Shown: one piece after another, positions 1 to 9,744 of the stretch
Position numbering within the stretch: position 1 is the first letter of the stretch
How the letters are laid out: each line of letters opens with the position of its first letter
Source: Propionibacteriaceae bacterium
GTDB lineage: Bacteria > Actinomycetota > Actinomycetes > Propionibacteriales > Propionibacteriaceae
Assembly (NCBI GenBank): GCA_003158895.1
Contig: PMLO01000090.1
Coordinates: 32,780 to 96,779 of the forward strand
Direction: 5' to 3'
DNA length: 64,000 bases
The notes under the pieces: model-generated
What the model was told of the DNA's origin: nothing
Seen by the model: the letters and a program-made list of their open reading frames with translations, nothing else
Databases searched by the model: none
Translations under genes and position numbers: made by a program

Positions 1-1325
1 GCGAGCTTCTGCTGGTCGGGGCCCTTGAAGCCGAACGACGCCACGTACGCGCGGGACGGCATCTCGAAGTTCGCGACCTTGATGTGGTCGAGCCCGTCCG
101 AGACGACCTCCCAGACGTTCTTTCCTGGCTCGAGACCGGAACGGCCCTGGTCGACGTAGCTGAACTTGACCGTCTGGCCGACCTTGAGCGCGCCTGAGTC
201 GGGCTGCTCCTCGCCGACGACCATCTTGAACAGCGTCGTCTTGCCGACGCCGTTCGGGCCGATGATGCCGACGATGCCGGCGCGCGGCAGCGTGAACGAC
301 AGGTTGTCGATGAGCACGCGGTCGCCGAAGCCCTTGGTGAGCTTGGCCCCTTCGAGCACCTCCGCGCCCAGTCGCGGACCGGCCGGGATGTTGATTTCGG
401 CGAGGTCCATCGGACGGCCCCGCTCGGCCTCGGCCGCGAGCTCCTCGTAGCGCGTCAGACGCGACTTGCTCTTGGCCTGGCGCGCCTTCGGGTTCTGACG
501 CACCCAGTCGAGCTCGCGCTCGAGGATCTTGGCGCGCTTCGCGTCCTTCTTGCCCTCGATGGCGAGGCGGGCGCGCTTGGTCTCGAGGTACGTGGAGTAG
601 TTGCCCTCGTACGGGTGCAGCTGGCCGCGGTCGACCTCGCAGATCCAACCCGCGACGTTGTCGAGGAAGTACCGGTCGTGGGTCACGGCGAGGACGGCGC
701 CCGGGTACGACTTGAGGTGGGTCTCGAGCCAGGCCACGCTCTCCGCATCGAGATGGTTGGTGGGCTCGTCGAGGAGCAGGAGGTCGGGCTGCTGGAGCAG
801 CAGCTTGCACAGCGCGACGCGACGCCGCTCGCCACCGGAGAGGATGTTGACCGGCATGTCCGGGTCGGGGCAGCGCAGCGCGTCCATCGCCTGGTCGAGC
901 TGCGAGTCGAGCTCCCAGGCCTGGCGGTGGTCGAGCTCGGTGGACAGGTCACCCATCTCGGCGAGCAACGCGTCGTAGTCGGCATCCGGCTCGCCGAGCT
1001 CCACGCTGATCTCGTTGTACCTGTCGAGCAAGGCCTTGGTCTCTGCGACGCCCTCCTGGACGTTCTCGAGGACCGTCTTGTCCTCAGTGAGCGGCGGCTC
1101 CTGCATGAGGATCCCGACGGTGGCGCCCTTGGCCAGCATGACATCGCCGTTGTTCGCCTTCTCCAGGCCGGCCATGATCTTGAGCATCGTGGACTTGCCC
1201 GCGCCGTTCGGCCCGACGACGCCGATCTTGGCGTCCGGGTAGAACGACATGGTCACGTTGTCGAGGATGAGCTTCTCCCCGAGCGTCTTGCGCACGTTGT
1301 GCATGGTGAAGACGAATTCGGCCAT
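1..1325 (-). CDS. ettA: ABC-F ATPase EttA, 3' end cut by window edge
   Basis: Energy-dependent translational throttle A is a cytoplasmic ABC-F protein that binds the ribosomal E site and gates entry into elongation according to ATP/ADP. The reading frame begins MAEFVFTMHNVRK. It shows a first Walker A (GPNGAGKST, residues 38-46), a signature LSGGERRRVALCK followed by LLLLDEPTNHLD, the charged inter-domain linker (KRARLAIEGKKDAKRAK), and a second Walker A (GPNGVGKTT). The second signature and C-terminus lie beyond base 1. The start was chosen because MAEF is the usual EttA start and is followed directly by the first ABC domain. It stands alone; the next gene on this strand begins 1.2 kb upstream. 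Confidence 0.95.
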   Translation of the reverse strand, partial: MAEFVFTMHNVRKTLGEKLILDNVTMSFYPDAKIGVVGPNGAGKSTMLKIMAGLEKANNGDVMLAKGATVGILMQEPPLTEDKTVLENVQEGVAETKALLDRYNEISVELGEPDADYDALLAEMGDLSTELDHRQAWELDSQLDQAMDALRCPDPDMPVNILSGGERRRVALCKLLLQQPDLLLLDEPTNHLDAESVAWLETHLKSYPGAVLAVTHDRYFLDNVAGWICEVDRGQLHPYEGNYSTYLETKRARLAIEGKKDAKRAKILERELDWVRQNPKARQAKSKSRLTRYEELAAEAERGRPMDLAEINIPAGPRLGAEVLEGAKLTKGFGDRVLIDNLSFTLPRAGIVGIIGPNGVGKTTLFKMVVGEEQPDSGALKVGQTVKFSYVDQGRSGLEPGKNVWEVVSDGLDHIKVANFEMPSRAYVASFGFKGPDQQKL

Positions 1326-1435
1326 GGCGGTGTTCGGACTCCCTAGTAGCGCGTGTGTTCGGCCGCTCGACGGCAGCCGTGAGAACGCAGACCATCCTAG
1401 TGGGCGGGAGCCAGTGCCCCTCACGGGTGCGCGCG

Positions 1436-2533
1436 TCAGCAGGCGGGAAGCGTCGCCCGCCAGAGCCGGTCACCCGCGACCACGTACGCGTCGGCGCCGA
1501 GCCCCACCACGGCTATGGCCTGTGCCGGCGCCGCCACCGAGGTCCACCCGTCACCGCACGACACCGCGGCCGACGGTGTGGACGCGTTGGTGAGAACCAG
1601 GGGCCTGCCCTCGACGATCGCGACCAGCGCGGTGGGATCCTGGTCCGCCGGCTTGTCGCCGGTGAGGATCGTCGTCTGACCCACCACGCCGTTGGCGAGC
1701 GACACCTGCCACACGATCGGGTGCTGCGCCCAGCCGGCGACCCAGCAGGTTGTTCCCTCGCAGGCGATCCCCGTGGCGTGACGAAGCCCCGTCGTCCCTG
1801 GCTGGACCGGGAGGTCGAGGCGACGCCAGTCGCCCCCGACCGTGCCGTAATAGAGCGCCGGGGTCTGTACGGCGCCAGCCTCGGTCGCCTGGACGCTGTC
1901 GCCGGCGACCACGACGGTTGAACCGACGGCCGCCACCGCCGCGAAGCCGAGCACCACACCATTCGCCGAATGCAACGCATCAGGGGTGTCGAGCTGGTGC
2001 CAGACCTCGCCGTCGGCCGCGTACAGCGCGCCGTCGGGGCCGGCGGTCCCACCACGGCTACCCACGATGATCGGCCGGCCGTCGACGATGACCGTGCCGA
2101 GCAGCGGCCCGGCATCCTCGCCGCCGAAGGTGAAGAACTCCTGCGGCCGGCTCGTGACCGGCCCCGTGGCAGGCCCGTCCCATATGGTCCAGCGGGTGTT
2201 CGCATGCGCGCCCCCGGCGCGGCCGCCGATGAGGTACAGCTGTCCCCCGGCCGAGGTGGCCGAGACGATGCGCGCGCTCGCCGCGTACGGCTCCGACGGT
2301 ACGAGCGGGACCGTCTCCCCGGTGGCCAGCACCACTGACGGCGCGCTGTCCGACATGTCCGTTCCCGCCACGACAAGGCCTGACTCCGAAGGGGCCAGAG
2401 CAGCCGGTACGACTCCGGCAGGCGTCACCTCGCGCCACGTGAGGTGAACGTCCAGTGGAGGAGGCTGTACGCAACCCGCCAGCAGCACCGGCACCGCGAG
2501 CACCACGAGCAGGCGTTTGCGTGACCGGGCCAT
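1436..2533 (-). CDS. Secreted lipoprotein, function unknown
   Basis: A 365-residue product with a lipoprotein signal peptide: basic MARSRKR, a hydrophobic run and lipobox LLAGC, so it should be lipidated and held on the outer face of the membrane. The rest is rich in Gly, Val and Thr with repeated short strand-like segments (GLVVAGTDM, GQLYLIGGR, STVVVAGDS), suggesting a beta-propeller-like fold. No catalytic motif was recognised. The frame stays open for another 600 bases upstream, but that part is a shadow of the neighbouring gene; the lipobox fixes the start at 2533. The stop of the upstream serine hydrolase lies 2 bases before this ATG, so the two genes are probably co-transcribed and both act at the cell surface. 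Confidence 0.75.
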   Translation of the reverse strand: MARSRKRLLVVLAVPVLLAGCVQPPPLDVHLTWREVTPAGVVPAALAPSESGLVVAGTDMSDSAPSVVLATGETVPLVPSEPYAASARIVSATSAGGQLYLIGGRAGGAHANTRWTIWDGPATGPVTSRPQEFFTFGGEDAGPLLGTVIVDGRPIIVGSRGGTAGPDGALYAADGEVWHQLDTPDALHSANGVVLGFAAVAAVGSTVVVAGDSVQATEAGAVQTPALYYGTVGGDWRRLDLPVQPGTTGLRHATGIACEGTTCWVAGWAQHPIVWQVSLANGVVGQTTILTGDKPADQDPTALVAIVEGRPLVLTNASTPSAAVSCGDGWTSVAAPAQAIAVVGLGADAYVVAGDRLWRATLPAC

Positions 2534-2535
2534 GG

Positions 2536-4035
2536 TTAGCCGGCCAGCCAGACGGTCAACCCGTAGAAGACGCCGGCCGCCAGCAACCCGGTGACCGCCG
2601 GCAGGATCAGCAGCCGTGGATGGCGGAAGCCGCGGTCGACGCCAAGAATCGTCGCCGCGAACACCGAGCCGGAGGCCAGAGCCCAACCCCAGGCGGGTAC
2701 GTTCTGCCAGGGCAGGAACGCCACCGCGAGGACCAGCCCCGCCTGAGCGGCGGATGCCACGACGACGCCGATGATCCGTGGCCTCAGCCGGGCCGCCATG
2801 AGAACGCACCACACGGCGAGGACGCACGCGAAGGCTGCGATCCCCACCGGCCACGACGCGCTCAGACTGGTGACCGGCGCGCGAGGTTCGATCAACCGTG
2901 CGCCGAGTGGGTCGACCGAGGCACCGCTGTTGCCGAGCACCGCCACGGCGCGCTTGCGTGCCATGTCGATCCGCAGCACGGACGAGAACCCCGGTACCGA
3001 CCCGTTGTGCCAGACCGAGACACCGGCCGCCGTGGTCGTGATCACCCAGCCGAGACCGATCGAGTCCGTCGGCGAGATGTCGTACCGCGGGGTCAACGCC
3101 CACGAGCCGATCTCTCGGCCGCTGAGAATCCACCGACCGAACGACGCGAGGTCGTCGAGCGTGGAGAACGTCGCCGTCCCCGCCGGGTAGTAGCTCGGAC
3201 CCACCGAGTACGGAGCCCTCGCCCCGTTCGGCAGGCTCCCGACTGCCGCGTCGTCGGGGACGTCGTCGACGCTGGGAACGAACACGGTGTGCGTCATCCC
3301 CGACGGCTTCAGCACGCGCTCCGTGACGAGCCCGGTCCAGGACGGAGCCCCAGCTGCCTTCGCCAGGGCGTACCCCAGCAGCGCGAACCCCAGGTTGGAG
3401 TACGCGTACGTGCCCTGCTGCGAGATCGCCAGCCCCGCGGTCTGGGTGATGACGTCGTCCTGGGTGATGGCTTCGACGACGGCGTCACCGGATCCCTCGT
3501 ACCCCTGACTCGCCGCCTGGTCGGCATACGCGGGCAGGCCGGAACGATGGGTGGCCAGCTCCTCGAGCGTCACACCGCCTGCCGGGGTGCCGGTGAGCTG
3601 CGGCAGGTACGTGTCCAGTGTGTCCTGCAGCCCGACCTCGCCTCGGTCCACCGCGTCGGCGAGCATCAGTCCGGTGAACAGCTTGGTGATCGAGCCGATC
3701 TCGAACATCGTGGTGTCCGTGGGCGCCAGGCCGTCGCCGCGGTTGCCCAGGCCGGCCCACCGGCTCTGACCGTTCGACACCGTGATGACCGCGAGACCGT
3801 GAAAGCCCGCCGTGGAGCGGTTCGTGCCGTCAGCGCCGAGGATCGTTCGTACGCGATCCGCCAACCGTGTGTCGCCGTCGGTCTGGAACCCCAGGTGCAA
3901 GGGCTCCTGACCGACCAGCGTGGCCGCCAGGACGGCGACGAGGAGCGCGGCGGTGCTGGACATGAGCGCGCCTCCGTGAGGCGTGGTCAGCCAACGGAAG
4001 CCCGACTTCACCCCCTGCGCCGTACCGGTGCCCAT
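2536..4035 (-). CDS. Beta-lactamase-fold serine hydrolase with C-terminal membrane anchor
   Basis: This 499-residue protein belongs to the class C beta-lactamase / penicillin-binding-protein-like hydrolase family. The nucleophile motif SxxK is seen as SITK in EIGSITKLFTGLM, the YxN motif as YSN in YAYSNLGFALLGYAL, and an HxG-type motif as VWHNGSVPGFSS. An N-terminal hydrophobic segment (AALLVAVLAATLVG) may be a signal anchor. After about residue 390 there are four hydrophobic segments (from SWPVGIAAFACVLAVW to the end), so the hydrolase domain is probably tethered outside the cell. Substrates could be peptidoglycan peptides or esters; the sequence does not decide. It heads a two-gene unit with the lipoprotein 2 bases downstream. 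Confidence 0.85.
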   Translation of the reverse strand: MGTGTAQGVKSGFRWLTTPHGGALMSSTAALLVAVLAATLVGQEPLHLGFQTDGDTRLADRVRTILGADGTNRSTAGFHGLAVITVSNGQSRWAGLGNRGDGLAPTDTTMFEIGSITKLFTGLMLADAVDRGEVGLQDTLDTYLPQLTGTPAGGVTLEELATHRSGLPAYADQAASQGYEGSGDAVVEAITQDDVITQTAGLAISQQGTYAYSNLGFALLGYALAKAAGAPSWTGLVTERVLKPSGMTHTVFVPSVDDVPDDAAVGSLPNGARAPYSVGPSYYPAGTATFSTLDDLASFGRWILSGREIGSWALTPRYDISPTDSIGLGWVITTTAAGVSVWHNGSVPGFSSVLRIDMARKRAVAVLGNSGASVDPLGARLIEPRAPVTSLSASWPVGIAAFACVLAVWCVLMAARLRPRIIGVVVASAAQAGLVLAVAFLPWQNVPAWGWALASGSVFAATILGVDRGFRHPRLLILPAVTGLLAAGVFYGLTVWLAG

Positions 4036-4100
4036 GGCGGCTCCTTACGAGGAATGCCTCAGCCTATGTGCCCCTCACATCACGTCCAACAACACGCGAT

Positions 4101-4118
4101 GCGGCGAGTTCACGCCGC
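4101..4118. terminator. GC hairpin downstream of the ssb paralogue
   Basis: GCGGCG and CGCCGC form a 6-bp stem around a 6-base loop, about 45 bases past the stop of the minus-strand SSB gene and upstream of the next minus-strand gene. There is no clear T-tract, as is common in actinobacteria, so the assignment as a terminator rests on position and stem only. Confidence 0.4.
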
Positions 4119-4160
4119 GCACTACCTCGAGGAATTCCTGGTCAACTCGGGGAACCTGAG

Positions 4161-4580
4161 TCAGGCGGCAGACTCCGCGCCTTCCGGTTCCGTCGCCTCG
4201 GGCTCGGGCTCAGGCGTCGCGATCACACGGTTGACCCGACGGAACGCGGACGTGCCCCGATTGAGGTCGTGGCCGATCGTGGTCGCCTCGATGACGAGTC
4301 TCTCGTGCAGCACCCCGTTCGTGTCCGTCCATGATCGCGTGCGCAACCGCCCTTGCACGATGATCGGCTCACCCTTTCCAAGGCTCGAGGTCACGTTGTC
4401 CGCGAGACCCCGGAAGCACTCCACGCCGATCCATGTCGTCGTCTGGTCGTGCCACTCCCCGTCCCGGTACACCCGAGGCGTGCTGGCCATCCGGAACGAC
4501 GCGGTCGTCAGCCCCGTACGTGTCACACGATGTTCCACCTCGCTGCCGACGTTGCCGGTCATGGTCACTGTCATCTCCAT
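4161..4580 (-). CDS. Single-stranded DNA-binding protein paralogue
   Basis: A 139-residue OB-fold protein of the SSB family. It shows the family pattern of strand-forming blocks: TVTMTGNVGSEVEH, a middle block with TTWIGVECFRGLADNV, then GEPIIVQGRLRTRSW and ERLVIEATTIGHDL. The C-terminal tail is acidic and Pro/Glu-rich (PEPEPEATEPEG) but ends in ESAA rather than the DDIPF-type tip of housekeeping SSB, so it looks like an accessory paralogue of the kind many actinobacteria use in competence, sporulation or repair. The start MEMTVTM is used; an internal ATG six bases later is an alternative. No operon partner is evident: the flanking gaps are about 125 and 130 bases. Confidence 0.85.
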   Translation of the reverse strand: MEMTVTMTGNVGSEVEHRVTRTGLTTASFRMASTPRVYRDGEWHDQTTTWIGVECFRGLADNVTSSLGKGEPIIVQGRLRTRSWTDTNGVLHERLVIEATTIGHDLNRGTSAFRRVNRVIATPEPEPEATEPEGAESAA

Positions 4581-4711
4581 GGTGAATCCCTTCTTCTCGA
4601 TTCACCCGTGACCATGTGCGCACGCCCGCAGCATTCGTCACCCGAACTCGCTGCTGTGGACAGCGACTCTGCCTGTGGACAACCGCGGGGCGAACAAGTC
4701 GCGCCAGCGGC

Positions 4712-6316
4712 TCACCGCAGTTGTTTCAGCGCCTCCCGCGCACGGTCCCGGCGGGCGAGCTCGCTGTCGACGGGGCCGATCACGTACGTGCTCGTCACCG
4801 TACCGATCGCCCGTGTCAGCTCACGGTCGGCGCGCGCCGCATGGCTCCGGGCTCCTACCTCCACACCGACACGGCTGAGCAGCGCCACGAGGATCCCGGC
4901 GCCGACCCCGCCCAACGCCAGCACGGTCGGCAGGCCGAGGTTGCCGACCTTCGGTACAGGGAGTGAGGGCAACGCGAAGTACGAGACCAGGAGAAAGTTC
5001 ACGAGCAACCACCCGGCACCCACGAGCGTCGCCAGCAGCACCAACCACTGCAGCACCCGCAGAGGAGTCCACCACCCGTTGCCGCGATCGGTCGCGAGGT
5101 CGGTGGTCGCGATCGCGCGATCAAGATGGTCGGGCAGCAGTGTCTCCTCGGACCGCGCCGCCGCGAGTACAGCGTCCTGCCATCCCCGCGGCAGACCCTC
5201 GGAGGTCTCCGTCGCCAGGGCTCGTACGGCGCTGTCGACGCGCGCCTTCGCCACGCCCTGCGCCACGGGAACCGACGTCCGGTTCACGCGGCCCGGCTCG
5301 ATCGCCTTGTTCTTCTTCGTCGAGATCACATCGAGGTGCAGCGCACGCAGCGGGTCGGGCCGGAACCGTGCGAGCCAGGCCACGACCGGCCAGCCCGTCG
5401 CGATGCCGCCGCGGTGCCGCCACGACTTCTTGACGGCCTCGACGACCACGGGAACGCCGGCCGCGACCGCCAGCGTGTGGTTGAGATGCGCGGCACGCTT
5501 CTTGGGCACCCCGTCGGCATCAGCGTCCCCGAGCTGCGGCGCGAGCGCCTCGGCAGCGCTCGTCACGTCTCCCGCGAGCCGCTTGGCCGCAGTCTGCTTG
5601 CCCTTGATGAGCGTCACGAGTTCCGTACGGAGATCGGCCAGTCCGTCGCCCGTCACCGCAGACACCGTCACCAGCCGTGCGTCCGCAAGACCCTCGGCGT
5701 CGAGCAACCGCCGCAGGTCGGCGATCATCCCCGCACGGTGCTCCTCGGCGACCCGATCGATCTGGTTCAGCGCGATCACCATGACGTCGGCGTGCGCGGC
5801 CAGCGGCCTCAGATAGCGGTCGTGGAGCGCCGCGTCCGCGTACTTCTGCGGGTCGACGACCCAGACGAACTGGTCGACGAGCTCGACGAGCCGGTCGACG
5901 ATCTCCCGGTGCGACTGCTGCGTCGAGTCGTGGTCGGGCAGGTCGAGCAGGATCAGCCCGGACAGGTCCTCCGCGCCGGTGACGAGGTGCCGTCGCGGTA
6001 CGTCGAGCCAGTCGAGGAGGTCGCTCTGCTCCTCACCGAACACGGCCGCCATCGCCGCCGCCGTGGTGGGTCGCCGCACACCCGGCTCGGCCAGCTTCGT
6101 ACCGGACACCGCGTTGAACAGCGACGACTTGCCCGACCCGGTCGCGCCGGCCAGCGCCACGATCGTCACGTCCCCCGAGAACGCGAGCCGGCCGTCGACA
6201 CGGGTGAGAATCGCGTCGATGCGCTCCTCAACGTCCGGGTCGATGCGTCCCCTCGCGGCATCCATGGCCGTACGCAGCGCGGCCAGGCGGTCGGGCAGCG
6301 TCGAGCGTTTCTTCAC
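4712..6316 (-). CDS. Membrane-associated GTPase (YfjP / dynamin-like partner)
   Basis: A 534-residue protein with a complete GTPase core: G1 GATGSGKSS, G3 DLPDHDST, G4 NQID and a G5-like SAV. The C-terminal third has two long hydrophobic stretches (VLQWLVLLATLVGAGWLLV and LPTVLALGGVGAGILVALL), so it should sit at the membrane. Its start overlaps the upstream dynamin-like gene by 4 bases (ATGA), a pairing that recurs in actinobacterial genomes, so the two probably act together in membrane remodelling or repair. The mycobacterial iniA/iniC pair is a plausible comparison, but I have no alignment. The very basic N-terminus (MKKRSTLPDR) and GTPase spacing support the chosen start. Confidence 0.85.
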   Translation of the reverse strand: MKKRSTLPDRLAALRTAMDAARGRIDPDVEERIDAILTRVDGRLAFSGDVTIVALAGATGSGKSSLFNAVSGTKLAEPGVRRPTTAAAMAAVFGEEQSDLLDWLDVPRRHLVTGAEDLSGLILLDLPDHDSTQQSHREIVDRLVELVDQFVWVVDPQKYADAALHDRYLRPLAAHADVMVIALNQIDRVAEEHRAGMIADLRRLLDAEGLADARLVTVSAVTGDGLADLRTELVTLIKGKQTAAKRLAGDVTSAAEALAPQLGDADADGVPKKRAAHLNHTLAVAAGVPVVVEAVKKSWRHRGGIATGWPVVAWLARFRPDPLRALHLDVISTKKNKAIEPGRVNRTSVPVAQGVAKARVDSAVRALATETSEGLPRGWQDAVLAAARSEETLLPDHLDRAIATTDLATDRGNGWWTPLRVLQWLVLLATLVGAGWLLVNFLLVSYFALPSLPVPKVGNLGLPTVLALGGVGAGILVALLSRVGVEVGARSHAARADRELTRAIGTVTSTYVIGPVDSELARRDRAREALKQLR

Positions 6317-8139
6317 GGCAGCACCTCGCCGTCGACGACCTCTGCCGTCGGAGCGTCGACCTGCCGCAGGTCGACCTGCTCACGCAGTGAAGGATCGATC
6401 GCCGGCACCTCCCCCGCCCCGACCGCCGTCAGCCCGAGCTGGTGCATCTCGGCGGCGCGGCTGTCGTCGGCGCTGCGAGCGGCGGTACGGATCCGCTCCG
6501 CCTGCTCAGGATCGATGCCCACGGCATCCAGCGCGGCATGGAACCGCGACAGCTCACCGGCCAGCAGGCCTTCGACCCTGGCGTCGAGGTCGTCCTTGGC
6601 CTTCTTGGCCAGCCGGCGTACGGCGTCGTCGCCGAACACAGCCTCAAGGACACGCTGTGCGAGCACCGCCGTACCGCCCGCCACGCCCACTTCCGCTCCG
6701 ACAAGCCCACCCGTATGCGCGAACGCCACGAGCATGAGCGCCACGCCGACCCCGTTGACGCCGAAGGCCGCGATCCGCGCCTTCGTACGACGCCCTGACC
6801 CCTCGTCGCTCACGAGCTCCATGACGTCGCCCTGCCAGGCCCTGATCGCCCGGGCGGCCCGCGACGGATAGTCCTCGGACACGCGCCGCAGGTCAGCACC
6901 GGCGCGGTCGAGCAGCATGCGGCCGGCGGGGTTCGCCCGCCAGGCCGCCTCCGCACGTTCGGCTGCCTTCTCGCCCTCTTCGCGCAGCAGCGCCTCGAGC
7001 CCGGACTCGACGGCAACAGCCACGTCGCCCGCGCCCTTCGGCTCGCCCTTGATCGCGGCCCAGATCCGGTCGCGCAACCAGCCGATCTTCTGCTCCATGG
7101 CCCGGAAGAACTCCCCTGTACCGACGAAGTCGTGCCAGCGCGCCAGCACCTCGCCACGCAGCAGCGTGCCGTCGGCCGACTGGACGTTGACCGTCCGTAC
7201 AGCCTCCTGGTACGACGCGGTCGCGTCCGAGCGCAGCTGTTCGACCGCCTCGAGCTGGTCGTCGACCGCCTGAGCGACGTCCGGCGCCTGCCGGGTGAGG
7301 GACCCGATAGCTCCGTCGAGCGTCTGCATGACCACGCGAGCGCGGGTGTTCTGGTCAGCCGCCAAAGCCGCCAGCCACCCGCGGATCGGAGCCACTGCCG
7401 CGTCCGGCAGCAGGCCGTCGGCGTCGGTCGTGGTCTCCGGTACGGCGAACAACGGCGACGACGCCAGCCCGCGCTCGGTCATCATCTGGCCCAGGTGAGG
7501 CGGCACCTCGGCCATCGCGGCCGGCGGCACGCGATCCACGACGACCGCCACCGCGGCGCTGCGATCGACGGCGCTCGCGAGGTAGTCCCACGGCACGGCG
7601 TCCGCGTACCGTGCGGCGCTCGTCACGAACAGCCACAGGTCGGCGGCCGACAACAGCTGCGCGGCAAGCCGGCGGTTCTCGACGACGACCGAGTCGATGT
7701 CAGGCGCGTCCAGCACGGCCAACCCGCGCGGCAAGGTGGGTTCAGGCACCAAGTGCAGCGACCGTGTGTCATCGCTCGAAGAGCTCGAACGCAGCAACCC
7801 CGGCAGGATCCGCTCGTCCGCGAACCAACGCGCATCGTCCGGGTTGTACACGAGGACCGGTGACCTCGTGGTGGGCCGGATCACACCGGGCTTCGTGACG
7901 ACGCGACCGATCAGGGAGTTCACGAGCGTCGACTTGCCCGCCCCGGTCGATCCGCCGACGACGGCCAGAAGAGGAGCCTCGATGCGGGACAGCCTCGGCA
8001 GGACGTAGTCGTCGAGCTGCTTGGCGGAGTCCCGCGACACCCCGGTGAGCTCGGCGGCGCGGGGCAAAGGCAAGGGCAGCCTGACAGATGCCAGCGCGTC
8101 CCGCAGATCGGTCAACGCGCTGGTCAGCGGACTGGCCAT
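6313..8139 (-). CDS. Dynamin-like GTPase
   Basis: A 608-residue protein with a dynamin-type GTPase domain: G1 GGSTGAGKSTLVNSL near residue 62, a switch region with RPTTRSPVLVY, and G3 DAPDIDS. The usual G4 N/TKxD is replaced by VVVDRVPP, as often seen in bacterial dynamin relatives. Long helical segments follow, with a short hydrophobic part (IAAFGVNGVGVALMLVAFAHTGGLVG) near residue 480 that could be the membrane-insertion paddle. It heads the two-gene unit with the YfjP-like GTPase; the 4-base overlap implies translational coupling and a heteromeric complex. Codon use matches the neighbouring chromosome. Confidence 0.85.
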   Translation of the reverse strand: MASPLTSALTDLRDALASVRLPLPLPRAAELTGVSRDSAKQLDDYVLPRLSRIEAPLLAVVGGSTGAGKSTLVNSLIGRVVTKPGVIRPTTRSPVLVYNPDDARWFADERILPGLLRSSSSSDDTRSLHLVPEPTLPRGLAVLDAPDIDSVVVENRRLAAQLLSAADLWLFVTSAARYADAVPWDYLASAVDRSAAVAVVVDRVPPAAMAEVPPHLGQMMTERGLASSPLFAVPETTTDADGLLPDAAVAPIRGWLAALAADQNTRARVVMQTLDGAIGSLTRQAPDVAQAVDDQLEAVEQLRSDATASYQEAVRTVNVQSADGTLLRGEVLARWHDFVGTGEFFRAMEQKIGWLRDRIWAAIKGEPKGAGDVAVAVESGLEALLREEGEKAAERAEAAWRANPAGRMLLDRAGADLRRVSEDYPSRAARAIRAWQGDVMELVSDEGSGRRTKARIAAFGVNGVGVALMLVAFAHTGGLVGAEVGVAGGTAVLAQRVLEAVFGDDAVRRLAKKAKDDLDARVEGLLAGELSRFHAALDAVGIDPEQAERIRTAARSADDSRAAEMHQLGLTAVGAGEVPAIDPSLREQVDLRQVDAPTAEVVDGEVLP

Positions 8140-8146
8140 GGCCCTC

Positions 8147-9580
8147 CTAGGCCTTCGGTGGCCCCCACCGCGGGTCCACGACCGAGATGGTCGGAGCCGA
8201 TCCTAGTGGCGCCGGAACCGGTGCGTGGGCAGGGAACTGACCCCCGATGCCGGCAGGTCCGGGGTAGGAGGGCGGCTGCCACGCCAGCGCGAACGCAGCC
8301 CGCGGCTTCTTCCAGTACGGCTTCAGCCCTCGCGCATCATCGAGTGCGCCTGCCGCGTGAAAATCGCGAATCGCGTACAGCAGCTCGCGTTCGCGCCACA
8401 GGCCTGCCGCGTCGACGGTGCCACGTGTGATCTGGTCACGCAGGTAGGCGAGTTCGGAGACGGCTCGCTGCAGCCTGTACGTGGCGACGACGTTGCCCCA
8501 CCACGGCGAGAGCGCCAGCATCCGCGCCCGCTGGAGCGTCTTGGAGAACAGGTATGGGTATGTGTCGGGCACCCAGCCGGCCATCACGTAGTCCGACAGC
8601 CGGTTCCGGATCACGCGCCCCTCACGGACGACCTGGAACACGGCGTACAGCGCGACGGCCCCCAGCACCGGAAGGGCGATCATGAAGTAGATCGTCTTCT
8701 GGTAGCTGTCAGGGAACAGGCTGGCAACGGTGTTGAACGTCATGTGCAGCAGTGCGGCGGTGAGGTAGCCGGCGACCGGCGCCAGCACCCTGACGACCTT
8801 GGCCCGGCTCCGCAGCCCGATCGCAAGGCCCACCGCCGTCATCGACGTGAACAGGGGATGCCCGAAGCTGGTCCACAGACCACGCATCTGTACGAGCTGG
8901 GCGACAGCAGCAGCCACGTCGCCCGTACTGGCGTTCATGCTCCCGTACACGATCGCCCTGGCGTAGTAAACGATGTTCTCGCTGAACGCGAAGCCGATGG
9001 CAGACAGCCCGGCCAGGCTCACAAGGCTGAGCTTGCTCGTGAGGCGGCGGCGATCGAGGAACGCGACGAGGAACACGACGGTCGCCTTGAAGAACTCCTC
9101 GACGAACGGCGCGACGTAGATCGCGGCTCGCGCGCCGGCCAGCTGGTTGCCGTTCTGGTCGATCGCTAGATGTTCAGAGGCCCAGGAGTTCACGACGATC
9201 GCGCCGTACGCGGCGATCGAGGATCCCCAGAACAGCGCCAAGGCCCAGAGCAGCCAGCGCTGCGGCTTCCACCGGTCGACGGCGAGGAACAACAGCGACC
9301 AGACCGCGAGCGTCGGGAACGCGTAGTTCGCCGACTGCCACAGGGCGTCGGAGTTGAGGCCGGGTACGGTCCCGGAGTCCGTCTTGACGTCGGCGGTGAG
9401 GATGACGTTCAACCTCACTAACGAGAAGATCCCCAGCAGGACGACCACGACGCTCGCCCACAACCACCGACTATGCGTGAACCTCTCCACGCCTGTGAGC
9501 TTCGGGTCTGCCACGTCGACGGCCGCCAGTCTCCGGTACCGGCCGATCCCAGGCAGGTCGGTACGGAGTGCGTCAGCCAT
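8147..9580 (-). CDS. PrsW-type glutamic intramembrane protease
   Basis: A polytopic membrane protein of 477 residues with the PrsW family signatures: EEFFKATVVF (the double Glu active-site motif), FSENIVYY, GHPLFTSM and the HMTFN histidine motif. About eight hydrophobic helices cover residues 45-350; a soluble C-terminal tail of about 130 residues is rich in Pro, Gly and Ala. The family cleaves single-pass substrates such as anti-sigma factors. Whether it acts on anything nearby is unknown; the sigma factor at 11829 has no visible membrane anti-sigma partner. The start MADALRTD at 9580 was chosen because the frame upstream of it has no family-like content. Confidence 0.88.
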   Translation of the reverse strand: MADALRTDLPGIGRYRRLAAVDVADPKLTGVERFTHSRWLWASVVVVLLGIFSLVRLNVILTADVKTDSGTVPGLNSDALWQSANYAFPTLAVWSLLFLAVDRWKPQRWLLWALALFWGSSIAAYGAIVVNSWASEHLAIDQNGNQLAGARAAIYVAPFVEEFFKATVVFLVAFLDRRRLTSKLSLVSLAGLSAIGFAFSENIVYYARAIVYGSMNASTGDVAAAVAQLVQMRGLWTSFGHPLFTSMTAVGLAIGLRSRAKVVRVLAPVAGYLTAALLHMTFNTVASLFPDSYQKTIYFMIALPVLGAVALYAVFQVVREGRVIRNRLSDYVMAGWVPDTYPYLFSKTLQRARMLALSPWWGNVVATYRLQRAVSELAYLRDQITRGTVDAAGLWRERELLYAIRDFHAAGALDDARGLKPYWKKPRAAFALAWQPPSYPGPAGIGGQFPAHAPVPAPLGSAPTISVVDPRWGPPKA

Positions 9581-9744
9581 GCGGACAAGGGTAGCGGCGG
9601 CACGGTACGAGCGAGGCTGTGCCCACATGGGGCCGCGGGGTGGCGCGCAGGTCCTCGTTTTCATACCCATCGGCGCAATACCGCCCGAATCCGGACCCGG
9701 GCCGACGATCAGGTATCAGAACCAGAATCCTGCCATGCCAACTC

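Noticed and set aside
2455..4611. Plus-strand open frame of over 700 codons
   Set aside because: It is the antisense shadow of the serine hydrolase, lipoprotein and SSB genes; Arg/Pro-rich product with no domain, while the minus strand shows clear motifs.
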